Positions 53,635-62,869 of a DNA stretch of 64,000 bases are shown here, piece by piece. How positions within the stretch are numbered: position 1 is the first letter of the stretch; each line of letters starts with the position of its first letter. Below the pieces are notes generated by a model that was given only the letters and a program-made list of their open reading frames with translations, had not been told where the DNA came from and made no database searches. The translations under genes and the position numbers were made by a program. Source of the DNA: Pseudomonas viridiflava (GTDB taxonomy: Bacteria; Pseudomonadota; Gammaproteobacteria; Pseudomonadales; Pseudomonadaceae); contig NZ_UTHA01000050.1 in the NCBI RefSeq assembly GCF_900582195.1, positions 1-64,000 of the forward strand, written 5' to 3'.

Positions 53635-54120
53635 TCAGTGGTGATGGCCACCTTCGCCATGGACGTGGCCATGAGCGATTTCTTCCTGGCTGGCGTCACG
53701 GATGTCAACGATCTTCACTTTGAAGTTCAGGCGCTGACCGGCCAGTGGGTGGTTGCCGTCAACCGTCACGTCGTCGCCGTCGAGGTCACGGATGGTGACG
53801 ATTTGCATCTGGCCGTCCGGCGCCGAAGCGTGGAACTGCATGCCGACTTCCAGCTCGTCAACGCCTTCGAACATGCTGCGGCTCAGGGTGCTGACCAGCT
53901 CAGCGGCGTATTCGCCGTAAGCGTCTTCCGGTTCAACGGAAACTTCCAGCTCGTCACCAACAGCTTTGCCTTCCAGAGCTTTTTCCAGGCCCGGGATGAT
54001 GTTGCCTGCGCCTTGCAGGTAGACCAGCGGAGCGCCGCCGGCGGAGCTGTCGATGACCTCACCAGCGTCGTTGGTCAGGGTATAGTCGATGGAGACAGCC
54101 TTATTGGCGGCGATCAGCAT
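53635..54120 (-). CDS. slyD: FKBP-type peptidyl-prolyl isomerase SlyD
   Basis: Chaperone and prolyl isomerase of 161 residues. The FKBP domain flanks an insert-in-flap domain (EPEDAYGEY and the loop beyond), and the C-terminus is a short His-rich tail (HGHVHGEGGHHH) able to bind nickel, shorter than in E. coli. The start at 54120 (MLIAANKAVSIDY) has aagg about 10 bases upstream. Confidence 0.94.
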   Translation of the reverse strand: MLIAANKAVSIDYTLTNDAGEVIDSSAGGAPLVYLQGAGNIIPGLEKALEGKAVGDELEVSVEPEDAYGEYAAELVSTLSRSMFEGVDELEVGMQFHASAPDGQMQIVTIRDLDGDDVTVDGNHPLAGQRLNFKVKIVDIRDASQEEIAHGHVHGEGGHHH

Positions 54121-54415
54121 GGGGCGAGACCTTTTGCATAAGAATATAGAAAGGCCAAGTTTAGCGAAGCAATCGCGCGAAAGCGAACACAACCCGGACA
54201 AACGGGTTTCGACGATCGCAGGCTTCCATCAGGACGAAGAGGGTCATTGGGTCGTCGAGCTTTCCTGTGGCCACACCCAGCACCTGCGCCATCAGCCGCC
54301 ATGGCAATCACGCGCCTGGGTGCTCGACGCGGCGCAACGTATTGAAAAAATAGGCCAACCCTTTGCCTGCGGTTGGTGCGCACAAGGCTCGGTTAGCGAT
54401 AACCTTGGCGACTGA
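54119..54415 (+). CDS. DUF3565 family protein
   Basis: Small protein of about 98 residues. STIAGFHQDEEGHWVVELSCGHTQHLRHQPPWQ and PFACGWC contain Cys and His spaced as in a metal site; DUF3565 is of unknown function. The start is uncertain. ATG at 54119 overlaps the divergent slyD start codon by two bases and has a weak ribosome site; TTG at 54134 is another option. The conserved part begins near 54219. Confidence 0.75.
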   Translation: MGRDLLHKNIERPSLAKQSRESEHNPDKRVSTIAGFHQDEEGHWVVELSCGHTQHLRHQPPWQSRAWVLDAAQRIEKIGQPFACGWCAQGSVSDNLGD

Positions 54416-54475
54416 ATTTCGGTAGGCGGTCACGTATAGATCGCCGCCATTGCCATGCAACTTTAGAGAATTCGC

Positions 54476-56575
54476 ATGCAAACTTTTTTTATCGCACCCA
54501 CCGATTTTGGCGTGGGTCTGACCTCCATCAGCCTCGGGCTGGTGCGCACGCTTGAACGCGCCGGGCTGAAAGTCGGCTTCTTCAAGCCGATCGCGCAGCC
54601 GCACCCGGGCGACACCGGCCCTGAGCGTTCCACCGAACTGGTGGCGCGCACCCACGGTCTGAAACCGCCGCAACCACTGGGCCTTGCCCACGTTGAGCGG
54701 ATGCTCGGCGACGGCCAGCTCGATGAACTGCTCGAAGAAATCATCACCCTCTATCAGCAAGCTGCCATCGGCAAAGACGTGCTGGTTGTCGAGGGCATGG
54801 TGCCGACCCGCAGCGCCAGCTACGCCGCACGGGTCAATCTGCACCTGGCCAAGAGCCTCGATGCCGAAGTGATTCTGGTCTCGGCGCCGGAAAACGAAGT
54901 GCTCGCCGAACTCTCCGGCCGGGTCGAATTGCAGGCGCAATTGTTCGGCGGGCCGAAAGACCCGAAAGTTCTCGGGGTGATCCTCAACAAGGTCAAGACC
55001 GACGAGAGCATGGACGCCTTCGCCGCGCGTCTGAAGGAGCATTCGCCGTTGCTGCGCAGCGGGGATTTCCGCTTGCTTGGCTGCATTCCCTATCAACCGG
55101 AACTCAACGCGCCACGCACCCGCGACGTCGCCGATCTGATGGGCGCGCAAGTGCTCAATGCCGGTGATTACGAAACCCGGCGCATGACCAAAATCATCAT
55201 TTGCGCGCGGACCATGCGCAACACCGTCGAGCTGCTCAAGCCCGGCGTGCTGGTGGTGACCCCGGGCGATCGCGACGACATCATCCTCGCCGTCAGCCTC
55301 GCGGCGATCAACGGCGTGCCGCTGGCCGGCCTGCTGCTGACCAGCGACACCCTGCCCGACCCGCGCATCATGGACTTGTGCCGTGGCGCCTTGCAGGCTG
55401 GCTTGCCGGTGTTGTCGGTGAGCACCGGTTCCTACGACACCGCCAACCTGCTCAACGGTTTGAACAAGGAAATCCCGATCGACGACCGCGAACGTGCGGA
55501 AATCATCACCGACTTCGTCGCCAGCCATCTCGACGCCAAATGGCTGCACCAGCGTTGCGGCACGCCACGGGAAATGCGCCTGTCGCCGGCAGTATTCCGC
55601 TATCAGTTGATTCAGCGCGCGCAAGCGGCGAACAAACGCATCGTCCTGCCCGAAGGCAGCGAGCCGTTCACCGTGCAAGCGGCGGCGATCTGTCAGGAAC
55701 GCGGGATTGCCCGTTGTGTGTTGCTGGCGAAACCGGAAGATGTCGAAGCCGTCGCTCGCGCCCAAGGCATCGTCTTGCCGCCGGGACTGGAGATTCTTGA
55801 TCCCGACCTGATCCGCGAGCGCTACGTCGAGCCGATGGTCGCTCTGCGCAAGACCAAAAGCCTCAACGCACCAATGGCCGAGCAGCAGCTGGAAGACACC
55901 GTGGTGATCGGCACCATGATGCTCGCACTGGATGAAGTCGACGGCCTCGTTTCCGGCGTGATCAACACCACCGCCAATACCATCCGCCCGGCTCTGCAAT
56001 TGATCAAGACCGCGCCGGGCTGCACGCTGGTGTCGTCGGTGTTCTTCATGCTCTTCCCGGAGGAAGTGCTGGTGTATGGCGACTGCGTGATGAACCCGCA
56101 TCCAAGCGCTACGGAACTGGCCGAGATTGCCTTGCAAAGCGCCGACTCGGCGGCGGCGTTCGGTATTACGCCGCGCGTGGCGATGATCAGTTACTCCAGT
56201 GGCGAATCGGCTACCGGCGAAGAAGTCGAGAAAGTCCGCGAAGCCACTCTGCTCGCCCACGAGCAACAGCACTCGCTGCTGATCGACGGCCCGCTGCAAT
56301 ACGACGCCGCGGCCAACGCCGAAGTCGCCCGGCAACTGGCGCCGAACAGTCAGGTGGCCGGGCGCGCCACGGTGTTTGTGTTCCCCGATCTGAACACCGG
56401 CAACACCACGCACAAAGCCGTGCAACGCAGCGCTGATTGCGTCAGCCTCGGGCCGATGCTGCAAGGCCTGCGCAAACCGGTGAATGACTTGCCGCGCGGC
56501 GCGCAGGTCGATGACATCGTCTACACCATCGCCCTCACCGCGATTCAAGCCGCCAACCGACCTATGGATGTGTAA
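54476..56575 (+). CDS. pta: Phosphate acetyltransferase (long form)
   Basis: Enzyme of 699 residues that interconverts acetyl-CoA and acetyl phosphate. An N-terminal P-loop-like AAA/DRTGG regulatory part (TFFIAPTDFGVGLTSISLGL) is followed by the C-terminal PTA_PTB catalytic domain (RIVLPEGSEPFTVQAAA, SVFFMLFPEE and FPDLNTGNTTHKAVQRS). agaga precedes the start. No ackA is adjacent in this window. The stop is immediately followed by the acyltransferase ATG. Confidence 0.95.
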   Translation: MQTFFIAPTDFGVGLTSISLGLVRTLERAGLKVGFFKPIAQPHPGDTGPERSTELVARTHGLKPPQPLGLAHVERMLGDGQLDELLEEIITLYQQAAIGKDVLVVEGMVPTRSASYAARVNLHLAKSLDAEVILVSAPENEVLAELSGRVELQAQLFGGPKDPKVLGVILNKVKTDESMDAFAARLKEHSPLLRSGDFRLLGCIPYQPELNAPRTRDVADLMGAQVLNAGDYETRRMTKIIICARTMRNTVELLKPGVLVVTPGDRDDIILAVSLAAINGVPLAGLLLTSDTLPDPRIMDLCRGALQAGLPVLSVSTGSYDTANLLNGLNKEIPIDDRERAEIITDFVASHLDAKWLHQRCGTPREMRLSPAVFRYQLIQRAQAANKRIVLPEGSEPFTVQAAAICQERGIARCVLLAKPEDVEAVARAQGIVLPPGLEILDPDLIRERYVEPMVALRKTKSLNAPMAEQQLEDTVVIGTMMLALDEVDGLVSGVINTTANTIRPALQLIKTAPGCTLVSSVFFMLFPEEVLVYGDCVMNPHPSATELAEIALQSADSAAAFGITPRVAMISYSSGESATGEEVEKVREATLLAHEQQHSLLIDGPLQYDAAANAEVARQLAPNSQVAGRATVFVFPDLNTGNTTHKAVQRSADCVSLGPMLQGLRKPVNDLPRGAQVDDIVYTIALTAIQAANRPMDV

Positions 56576-57478
56576 ATGCTGGATTTTCTACCTGCACCGT
56601 TGCGCGGCGTGATCGCCTCGCTGCTGTTGGCACTCAACACCATTCTGCTGTGCTCGTTTCTGTTCTGCGTGGCGCTGATCAAAGTGCTGCCGTTCGGACT
56701 CGCCCGACGCGCCTCACTGTGGTTGATGAGCCACACCCACGAAGCGTGGATCAGCAACAACAAGGGCTGGATGAATCTGGTACGGCGTACACGCTGGCAC
56801 ATCAGCGGTCTGCAAGGTCTCGACTATCAGCACTCCTACCTGATCACCAGTAACCATCAGAGCTGGGTCGATATTCTGGTGCTGCAATACGTGCTCAACC
56901 GAAAGATCCAACCGCTGAAGTTCTTCCTCAAGCAGGAGCTGATCTGGGTCCCGGTGATCGGTCTGGCGTGGTGGGCGCTGGGCTTTCCGTTCATGAAGCG
57001 CTACTCCAAGGCGTACCTCGCCAAACACCCGGAGAAGAAAGGCAAAGACCTGGAAACCACGCGCAAGACCTGCGCGAAGTTTCGCGATAACCCAGTGGGG
57101 ATATTCAACTTCGTCGAAGGCACGCGCTTCACCGAAGGCAAGCATGCGCAGCAGCAATCGCCGTTCAAATATCTGCTTAAGCCCAAGGCTGGCGGGATTG
57201 CCTTTGTGCTGGATGCGATGGGTGAGCAGTTGGAGTCGATCGTCAACGTGACCATCCACTACCCGGCCGGACGTCCGGGGTTCTGGGATTTGCTCTGCGG
57301 CAATGTGCGCGATGTGGTGGTGCACTTTGAAGAGCTGAAGATTCCTCAGCAATTCATCGGCAAGAACTACGATCAGGACGGCGAATATCGACTGCAGTTT
57401 CAGGGCTGGATCAACCAGCTGTGGCTGGACAAGGATGCGTTGCTGGAACAGATGCACCGCGAATATCCTTCCGCATGA
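56576..57478 (+). CDS. Lysophospholipid acyltransferase (PlsC/YihG-like)
   Basis: Membrane-associated acyltransferase of 300 residues. An N-terminal helix (about 10-35) precedes NHQSWVD (the HX4D catalytic motif), LIWVPVIGLAWWALGFPFM and FVEGTRFT (the glycerol-phosphate motif). The length and text suit the YihG-type 1-acylglycerol-3-phosphate acyltransferases. It starts directly at the pta stop, so it is co-translated. Confidence 0.9.
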   Translation: MLDFLPAPLRGVIASLLLALNTILLCSFLFCVALIKVLPFGLARRASLWLMSHTHEAWISNNKGWMNLVRRTRWHISGLQGLDYQHSYLITSNHQSWVDILVLQYVLNRKIQPLKFFLKQELIWVPVIGLAWWALGFPFMKRYSKAYLAKHPEKKGKDLETTRKTCAKFRDNPVGIFNFVEGTRFTEGKHAQQQSPFKYLLKPKAGGIAFVLDAMGEQLESIVNVTIHYPAGRPGFWDLLCGNVRDVVVHFEELKIPQQFIGKNYDQDGEYRLQFQGWINQLWLDKDALLEQMHREYPSA

Positions 57479-57594
57479 TCGTTCCCACGCTCCGCGTGGG
57501 AATGCCTCACTGGACGCTCTGCGTCCGCTTTAGATGGGACGCGGAGCGTCCCGGGCTGCGTTCCCACGCAGAGCGTGGGAACGATCACGAATCG
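57478..57594. repeat. Inverted repeat (cgttcccacgctccgcgtgggaa type)
   Basis: Outer arms gatcgttcccacgctccgcg and cagagcgtgggaacgatc are inverted copies around a self-similar core (ggacgctctgcgtccg and gggacgcggagcgtccc). Different family from the REP doublets elsewhere. Confidence 0.8.
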
Positions 57595-57606
57595 CCTCAG
57601 CCCGAA

Positions 57607-57646
57607 TAAAAAAACCCGCCGATGATTGCTCATCGGCGGGCTTTTT
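57607..57646. terminator. Bidirectional terminator between acyltransferase and cysNC genes
   Basis: 11-bp stem cccgccgatga (57615-57625) and tcatcggcggg (57630-57640), loop ttgc, with A-run before and T-run after. Confidence 0.9.
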
Positions 57647-57686
57647 CTTGCAGCTTGAAACTAAAATCTTGCAGCTGCTTTATCGC

Positions 57687-59585
57687 TTAGATCGCGCCAC
57701 GCTTGCGCAGCAGATCCAGCACTTGCTTGACGCTGTCTTCCAGGCTCAGCGTTTGTGTGTCGATCACCAGATCGGCATTCAGGGGCACGTCGTACGGGAA
57801 GGATTCGCCCGGGATGTTGTCGCCAGCGGCGGCATACAGACCTTGCGGATCACGCTCGGCGCACACGGCCGGCGAGGCCTGCACATAGACCGTCAGCAGA
57901 CGATCCTTGCCGATCAGTTCCCTGGCCTGCTCACGACCTTCAGCACTCGGCGCAACGAACGCGGCCAGGGTCAGCAGACCGGCTTCGTTGAACTGACGCG
58001 CAACATGCGCGGCACGACGCCAGTTCTCGGTACGCCCGGCGCGATCCTGTGGCAGACCTTTGTTGAGGTCGTGACGCAGGTTCTGGCCATCCAGCACAAA
58101 CACCGCACGGCCCAGGTCGAACAGCTTGCGCTCGACCGCATAAGCCAACGTGCTCTTGCCCGCGCCCGACAGGCCACTGAACAGCACGGTGGCCGGTTGC
58201 TGGCCGAAACGCTGAGCACGTTCTTCCGTGGCCACGTGCGCCAGTTTGCCGTGGTGCGTGGCAGTGCCATGGGTCACAGGCTGCGCGACGATCATGCCGG
58301 CGCCGACGGTGCCGTTGGTCAAACGATCGATGACGATGAACGCGCCGGTGGTGCGATTGCTTTCGTAACCGTCAAGGGCAATCGGCGCGTCGAGCGCGAT
58401 CTTCACCTTGCCGATTTCGTTGAGCTGCAACGCGCTCGCCGGACCTTCTTCCAACGTGTTGACGTCGACCTTGTTGACGATGCTGGCAATCGAGCCCGGC
58501 ACGTAACTGGTGGCGCGCTTGATGTCGTACTTCTTGCCCGGCAGCATCGGCTCTTCAGCCATCCACACCAGCATCGCTTCGAAGCTGTCGGTAACCGGCG
58601 GCACGTTGTCGGCATGCACCAACAGGTCGCCACGGGAGATGTCGATTTCGTCTTCCATGGTCAGCGTTACAGCCTGACCTGGACCGGCGTGCTCCAGCTC
58701 ACCTTCGAAAGTGACGATGGATTTCACGCGGCTGCTCTTGCCCGACGGCAGCACCACGACTTCGTCGCCCTTGTGCACGATGCCGCTGGCCAGGGTGCCG
58801 GCGAAACCACGGAAGTTCAGGTTCGGACGGTTGACGTACTGCACCGGGAAACGCAGATCGGTGAAGTTGCGATCGCCCGCCACTTCCACGGTCTCGAGAA
58901 TTTCCATCAGCGACTGGCCTTTGTACCAAGGCGAGCGCTCGGACTTGTTCACCACGTTGTCGCCCTTGAGAGCAGACATCGGCACGAAGTGCATGCTGGT
59001 CGGCTTCATCTTCAAGCCTTCGGCAAACTTCAGATAGTCAGCCTTGATCGACTCGAACACGCCTTCATCGAAGTCCTTCAAGTCCATCTTGTTGATGGCG
59101 ACAACGATGTGTTTGATCCCCAGCAGGGAGGCGATAAAGCTGTGGCGACGGGTCTGGGTCTGCACGCCGTAACGGGCGTCGACGAGAATGATCGCCAGGT
59201 CACAGGTGGATGCACCGGTGGCCATGTTGCGGGTGTACTGCTCATGGCCGGGGGTGTCGGCGATGATGAATTTGCGTTTGGCGGTGGAGAAATAGCGGTA
59301 GGCGACATCGATGGTGATGCCTTGCTCACGCTCGGCCTGCAAACCATCGACCAGCAATGCCAGGTCGATATCGTCACCGGTGGTGCCGACTTTCTTCGAA
59401 TCGCGGGTGATCGCTTCGAGGTGATCTTCGTAGATCATCTTCGAGTCGTGCAGCAGGCGCCCGATCAGGGTGCTCTTGCCGTCGTCGACGTTACCGCAGG
59501 TCAAAAAGCGCAGCAGCTCTTTACGTTCGTGCTGGCCCAGGTAGGCGAGGATGTCCTCGCTGATCAAATCAGAAACATGCGACAT
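57687..59585 (-). CDS. cysNC: Bifunctional sulfate adenylyltransferase subunit 1/adenylylsulfate kinase
   Basis: Fused protein of 632 residues. The N-terminal CysN GTPase has the P-loop [18 protein letters not shown] and NKMD; the C-terminal CysC kinase has the P-loop [13 protein letters not shown]. With CysD it makes APS from sulfate and ATP, and the kinase part then forms PAPS. A gggg stretch lies 8 bases from the start. It follows cysD by 9 bases on the same strand. Confidence 0.96.
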   Translation of the reverse strand: MSHVSDLISEDILAYLGQHERKELLRFLTCGNVDDGKSTLIGRLLHDSKMIYEDHLEAITRDSKKVGTTGDDIDLALLVDGLQAEREQGITIDVAYRYFSTAKRKFIIADTPGHEQYTRNMATGASTCDLAIILVDARYGVQTQTRRHSFIASLLGIKHIVVAINKMDLKDFDEGVFESIKADYLKFAEGLKMKPTSMHFVPMSALKGDNVVNKSERSPWYKGQSLMEILETVEVAGDRNFTDLRFPVQYVNRPNLNFRGFAGTLASGIVHKGDEVVVLPSGKSSRVKSIVTFEGELEHAGPGQAVTLTMEDEIDISRGDLLVHADNVPPVTDSFEAMLVWMAEEPMLPGKKYDIKRATSYVPGSIASIVNKVDVNTLEEGPASALQLNEIGKVKIALDAPIALDGYESNRTTGAFIVIDRLTNGTVGAGMIVAQPVTHGTATHHGKLAHVATEERAQRFGQQPATVLFSGLSGAGKSTLAYAVERKLFDLGRAVFVLDGQNLRHDLNKGLPQDRAGRTENWRRAAHVARQFNEAGLLTLAAFVAPSAEGREQARELIGKDRLLTVYVQASPAVCAERDPQGLYAAAGDNIPGESFPYDVPLNADLVIDTQTLSLEDSVKQVLDLLRKRGAI

Positions 59586-59594
59586 GACAGCCCC

Positions 59595-60512
59595 TTAGAA
59601 ATAGCCTTGACGTTTTTTATCTTCCATCGAGCCTGCGCCATCGTGGTCGATGACACGGCCCTGGCGCTCGGAAGTTCGCGTCAGGAGCATTTCCTGGATG
59701 ATGTCCGTGAGGCTTTCGGCCTCGGACTCCACCGCGCCCGTCAACGGGTAGCAGCCAAGGGTACGGAAACGCACTTTCTTTTTGACGATGCGCGCTTTGT
59801 CTTCATCGGACAGGTGCTCGAGGATGCGCTCGTCGTCGATCATGATCAGCGTGCCGTTCTTTTCGATCACTTCGCGTTCAGCGGCGAAGTACAGCGGCAC
59901 GATCGGGATGCCTTCGAGATAGATGTACTGCCAGATGTCCAGTTCGGTCCAGTTTGACAACGGGAATACGCGGATGGATTCGCCCTTGTTGACCTTGCCG
60001 TTGTAGACGTTCCACAGCTCTGGACGCTGGTTTTTCGGGTCCCAGCGGTGCTTGCTGTCGCGGAACGAGTACACGCGCTCTTTGGCGCGGGACTTCTCTT
60101 CATCGCGACGGGCGCCGCCGAACGCTGCATCGAAACCATGCTTGTCGAGTGCCTGTTTCAGGCCTTCGGTTTTCATGATGTCGGTGTGCTTGGCACTGCC
60201 GTGGGTGAACGGGTTGATGTTCTGCGCCACGCCATCGGGGTTGATGTGGGTGATCAGGTCCAGGCCCAGTTCTTCGACCATCTTGTCGCGGAACTTGTAC
60301 ATCTCCTGGAATTTCCAGCGGGTGTCGACGTGCATCACCGGAAACGGCAGTTTGCCCGGGAAGAACGCCTTGCGTGCCAGGTGCAGCATCACGGCGGAGT
60401 CTTTACCGATGGAGTACAGCATCACCGGGTTATCGAACTCGGCGGCCACCTCGCGGATGATGTGGATGCTTTCCGCCTCCAGCTGTTTCAGATGCGTCAG
60501 TTTGTCGACCAT
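59595..60512 (-). CDS. cysD: Sulfate adenylyltransferase subunit 2
   Basis: ATP sulfurylase catalytic subunit of 305 residues, of the PP-loop family ([14 protein letters not shown] near residue 34, and the C-terminal [18 protein letters not shown] block). It works in a complex with CysN. It is the first gene of cysD-cysNC. The ribosome site (gtgag) is weak. Confidence 0.96.
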   Translation of the reverse strand: MVDKLTHLKQLEAESIHIIREVAAEFDNPVMLYSIGKDSAVMLHLARKAFFPGKLPFPVMHVDTRWKFQEMYKFRDKMVEELGLDLITHINPDGVAQNINPFTHGSAKHTDIMKTEGLKQALDKHGFDAAFGGARRDEEKSRAKERVYSFRDSKHRWDPKNQRPELWNVYNGKVNKGESIRVFPLSNWTELDIWQYIYLEGIPIVPLYFAAEREVIEKNGTLIMIDDERILEHLSDEDKARIVKKKVRFRTLGCYPLTGAVESEAESLTDIIQEMLLTRTSERQGRVIDHDGAGSMEDKKRQGYF

Positions 60513-60657
60513 GGCTACTCACGAAAGCTTTCTTATGAACGGCCAGCGGGCCGTGTTCGAGCGAGGAATCCTAGCACAGCGACCTCTTCTAATCAGGACG
60601 CCAACTAGATCGAAAGGGTATATGAATATGCCTGCCAGTTCGGCCGATGGGGACAAA

Positions 60658-60747
60658 TGTGGGAGCGAACTTGCTCGCGAAAGCGGTGTGCCATTCAACA
60701 ATGATGGCGACTGATACGGCCGCTTCGCGAGCAAGCTCGCTCCCACA
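60658..60747. repeat. REP doublet between cysD and the Nif3-like gene
   Basis: Units at 60658-60681 and, inverted, 60724-60747. They lie on the Nif3 3' side. Confidence 0.87.
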
Positions 60748-60761
60748 GGGTTTGGGTGAAT

Positions 60762-61520
60762 TCAGATCGGGTTCGGGCAGTCGATGAAGATGTGTTCAAC
60801 GGCAAAGCGTTTCGCCAGGTAGTCGCCCAGCGCTTGCACTCCGTAGCGTTCGGTGGCGTGGTGGCCGGCGGCGATGAAGCTGATGTCGTTCTCGCGAGCG
60901 CTGTGGAAGGTCTGCTCGGAGGCTTCACCGCTGAGGTACAGATCGACGCCCGCCGCGACGGCTTGATCGATATAACCCTGACCGCCGCCAGTGCACCAAC
61001 CGACCCGACGGATCATCGGATTACCTTCAATCAGCAACGGTTCTCTGCCCATGACGTCCTGCACCTTGCGGGCGAAATCGCGAGCGGTCATCGGGTCTTT
61101 CAACGAGCCGACCAGGCCAACGATTTTCAGGTTGTCCGGATCCAGCGGGCCTTCCACAGTGATGTCCAGTTGACGCGCCAGTTGCACGTTGTTGCCAACG
61201 TCCGGATGCAAATCCAGCGGCAAGTGGTAAGCGAGCAGACTGATGTCATGTTTGAGCAACGTCTTCAGTCGACGCTGCTTCATGCCGGTGATGCATGGGT
61301 TTTCGCCCTTCCAGAAGTACCCGTGGTGCACCAGCACCAGATCCGCTTCGGCCTCAACGGCAGCGTCGAGCAAGGCCTGACTGGCCGTGACGCCGCTGAC
61401 GATGCGCATCACCTGCGGGCGGCCTTCGACCTGTAAACCGTTGGGGCAATAATCGGCGATTTTCGCACTGCCGAGGTATCGGTCGGCTTCTTCGACGAGG
61501 GTGCTGAGGGCAACGGCCAT
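60762..61520 (-). CDS. Nif3-like dinuclear metal centre protein
   Basis: Protein of 252 residues of the YbgI/Nif3 family. LVLVHHGYFWKGENP and FIAAGHHATERYG hold the histidines of the two-metal site; such proteins form hexamers, and their function is debated. aggag lies 7 bases from the start. It is divergent from algW. Confidence 0.9.
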   Translation of the reverse strand: MAVALSTLVEEADRYLGSAKIADYCPNGLQVEGRPQVMRIVSGVTASQALLDAAVEAEADLVLVHHGYFWKGENPCITGMKQRRLKTLLKHDISLLAYHLPLDLHPDVGNNVQLARQLDITVEGPLDPDNLKIVGLVGSLKDPMTARDFARKVQDVMGREPLLIEGNPMIRRVGWCTGGGQGYIDQAVAAGVDLYLSGEASEQTFHSARENDISFIAAGHHATERYGVQALGDYLAKRFAVEHIFIDCPNPI

Positions 61521-61623
61521 GAAAGACTCCTAAATATCCCGTTCAGAGGCACGCGCGGCCTCGTATAATGCGCGACATTATGGGCGGTCTGACCCCGCCT
61601 GCAACTTTTCCAGGACGTGCTTA

Positions 61624-62781
61624 ATGTTCAAGGCGCTGCGTTTTATGGGCTGGCCGTTGTTGGCCGGTGTGCTTATCGCTCTGTTGATTATTCAGCGTTA
61701 CCCGCAGTGGGTCGGGCTGCCGAGCCTCGACGTCAACCTGCAGCAGGCCCCGCAAACCACCAGCGTGCAGCAGGGCCCGGTGTCCTATGCCGAGGCGGTG
61801 ACGATCGCCGCACCTTCGGTGGTCAACCTGTACACCACCAAAGTCATCAACAAACCGGCGCATCCGTTGTTTGAGGATCCGCAGTTCCGCCGCTTCTTCG
61901 GTGATAACTCGCCGAAGCAGAAACGCATGGAATCGAGCCTCGGCTCCGGCGTGATCATGAGCCCGGAAGGCTACATCCTCACCAACAACCACGTGACCAG
62001 CGGTGCCGACCAGATCGTCGTGGCGCTGAAGGACGGTCGTGAAACCCTCGCCCGCGTCATCGGCAGCGACCCGGAAACCGACCTCGCAGTGTTGAAAATC
62101 GATCTGAAAACCTTGCCGGCGATCACCGTGGGCCGCTCCGACAATATTCGCATCGGCGACGTCGCACTGGCCATCGGCAACCCGTTCGGCGTCGGCCAGA
62201 CTGTGACCATGGGCATCATCAGCGCCACCGGGCGTAACCAGTTGGGCCTGAACAACTACGAAGACTTCATCCAGACCGACGCGGCGATCAACCCGGGCAA
62301 CTCCGGCGGCGCGCTGGTCGATGCCAACGGCAACCTGACCGGCATCAACACGGCGATCTTCTCCAAGTCCGGCGGCTCGCAGGGCATCGGTTTTGCCATT
62401 CCGGTGAAACTGGCGATGGAAGTGATGAAGTCGATCATCGAACACGGTCAGGTGATTCGCGGGTGGCTGGGCATTGAAGTGCAGCCACTGACTCAGGAGC
62501 TGGCCGAGTCGTTCGGCTTGTCCGGGCGTCCGGGGATTGTCGTTGCGGGGATCTTCCGCGATGGCCCGGCGCAGAAGGCCGGCCTGCAATTGGGCGACGT
62601 GATTCTGAGCATCGATGGCGAGCCGGCCGGCGATGGCCGTCGCTCGATGAACCAGGTCGCGCGGATCAAACCGACTGACAAAGTGACGATTCAGGTGATG
62701 CGCAATGGCAAAGAGATCAAGCTCACCGCGGAAATCGGCCTGCGTCCACCACCGGCGCCGGTGAAAGAAAAAGAAGAATAA
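61624..62781 (+). CDS. algW: Periplasmic serine protease AlgW (DegS-like)
   Basis: Membrane-anchored trypsin-like protease of 385 residues. An N-terminal helix (about 9-24) anchors it; the catalytic triad is His123, Asp153 and Ser227 (NPGNSGGA). A PDZ domain (about 265-365) senses misfolded porin C-termini. In Pseudomonas it starts the cleavage of MucA that frees AlgU, the envelope-stress and alginate sigma factor. agga lies 8 bases upstream. Confidence 0.95.
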   Translation: MFKALRFMGWPLLAGVLIALLIIQRYPQWVGLPSLDVNLQQAPQTTSVQQGPVSYAEAVTIAAPSVVNLYTTKVINKPAHPLFEDPQFRRFFGDNSPKQKRMESSLGSGVIMSPEGYILTNNHVTSGADQIVVALKDGRETLARVIGSDPETDLAVLKIDLKTLPAITVGRSDNIRIGDVALAIGNPFGVGQTVTMGIISATGRNQLGLNNYEDFIQTDAAINPGNSGGALVDANGNLTGINTAIFSKSGGSQGIGFAIPVKLAMEVMKSIIEHGQVIRGWLGIEVQPLTQELAESFGLSGRPGIVVAGIFRDGPAQKAGLQLGDVILSIDGEPAGDGRRSMNQVARIKPTDKVTIQVMRNGKEIKLTAEIGLRPPPAPVKEKEE

Positions 62782-62869
62782 AACTTTATTCGCGCTGAAG
62801 GCGCGGATAAAAGACATTCTCAACAGGCATGTTATATTGTTTCGATTCTGATAATTGGAACAACATAAC

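Noticed and set aside
62787..62812. Hairpin after algW as a terminator
   Set aside because: The stem (ttattcgcgc / gcgcggataa) has a wobble pair and no T-tract on the plus strand; it may be only a structure in the gap.
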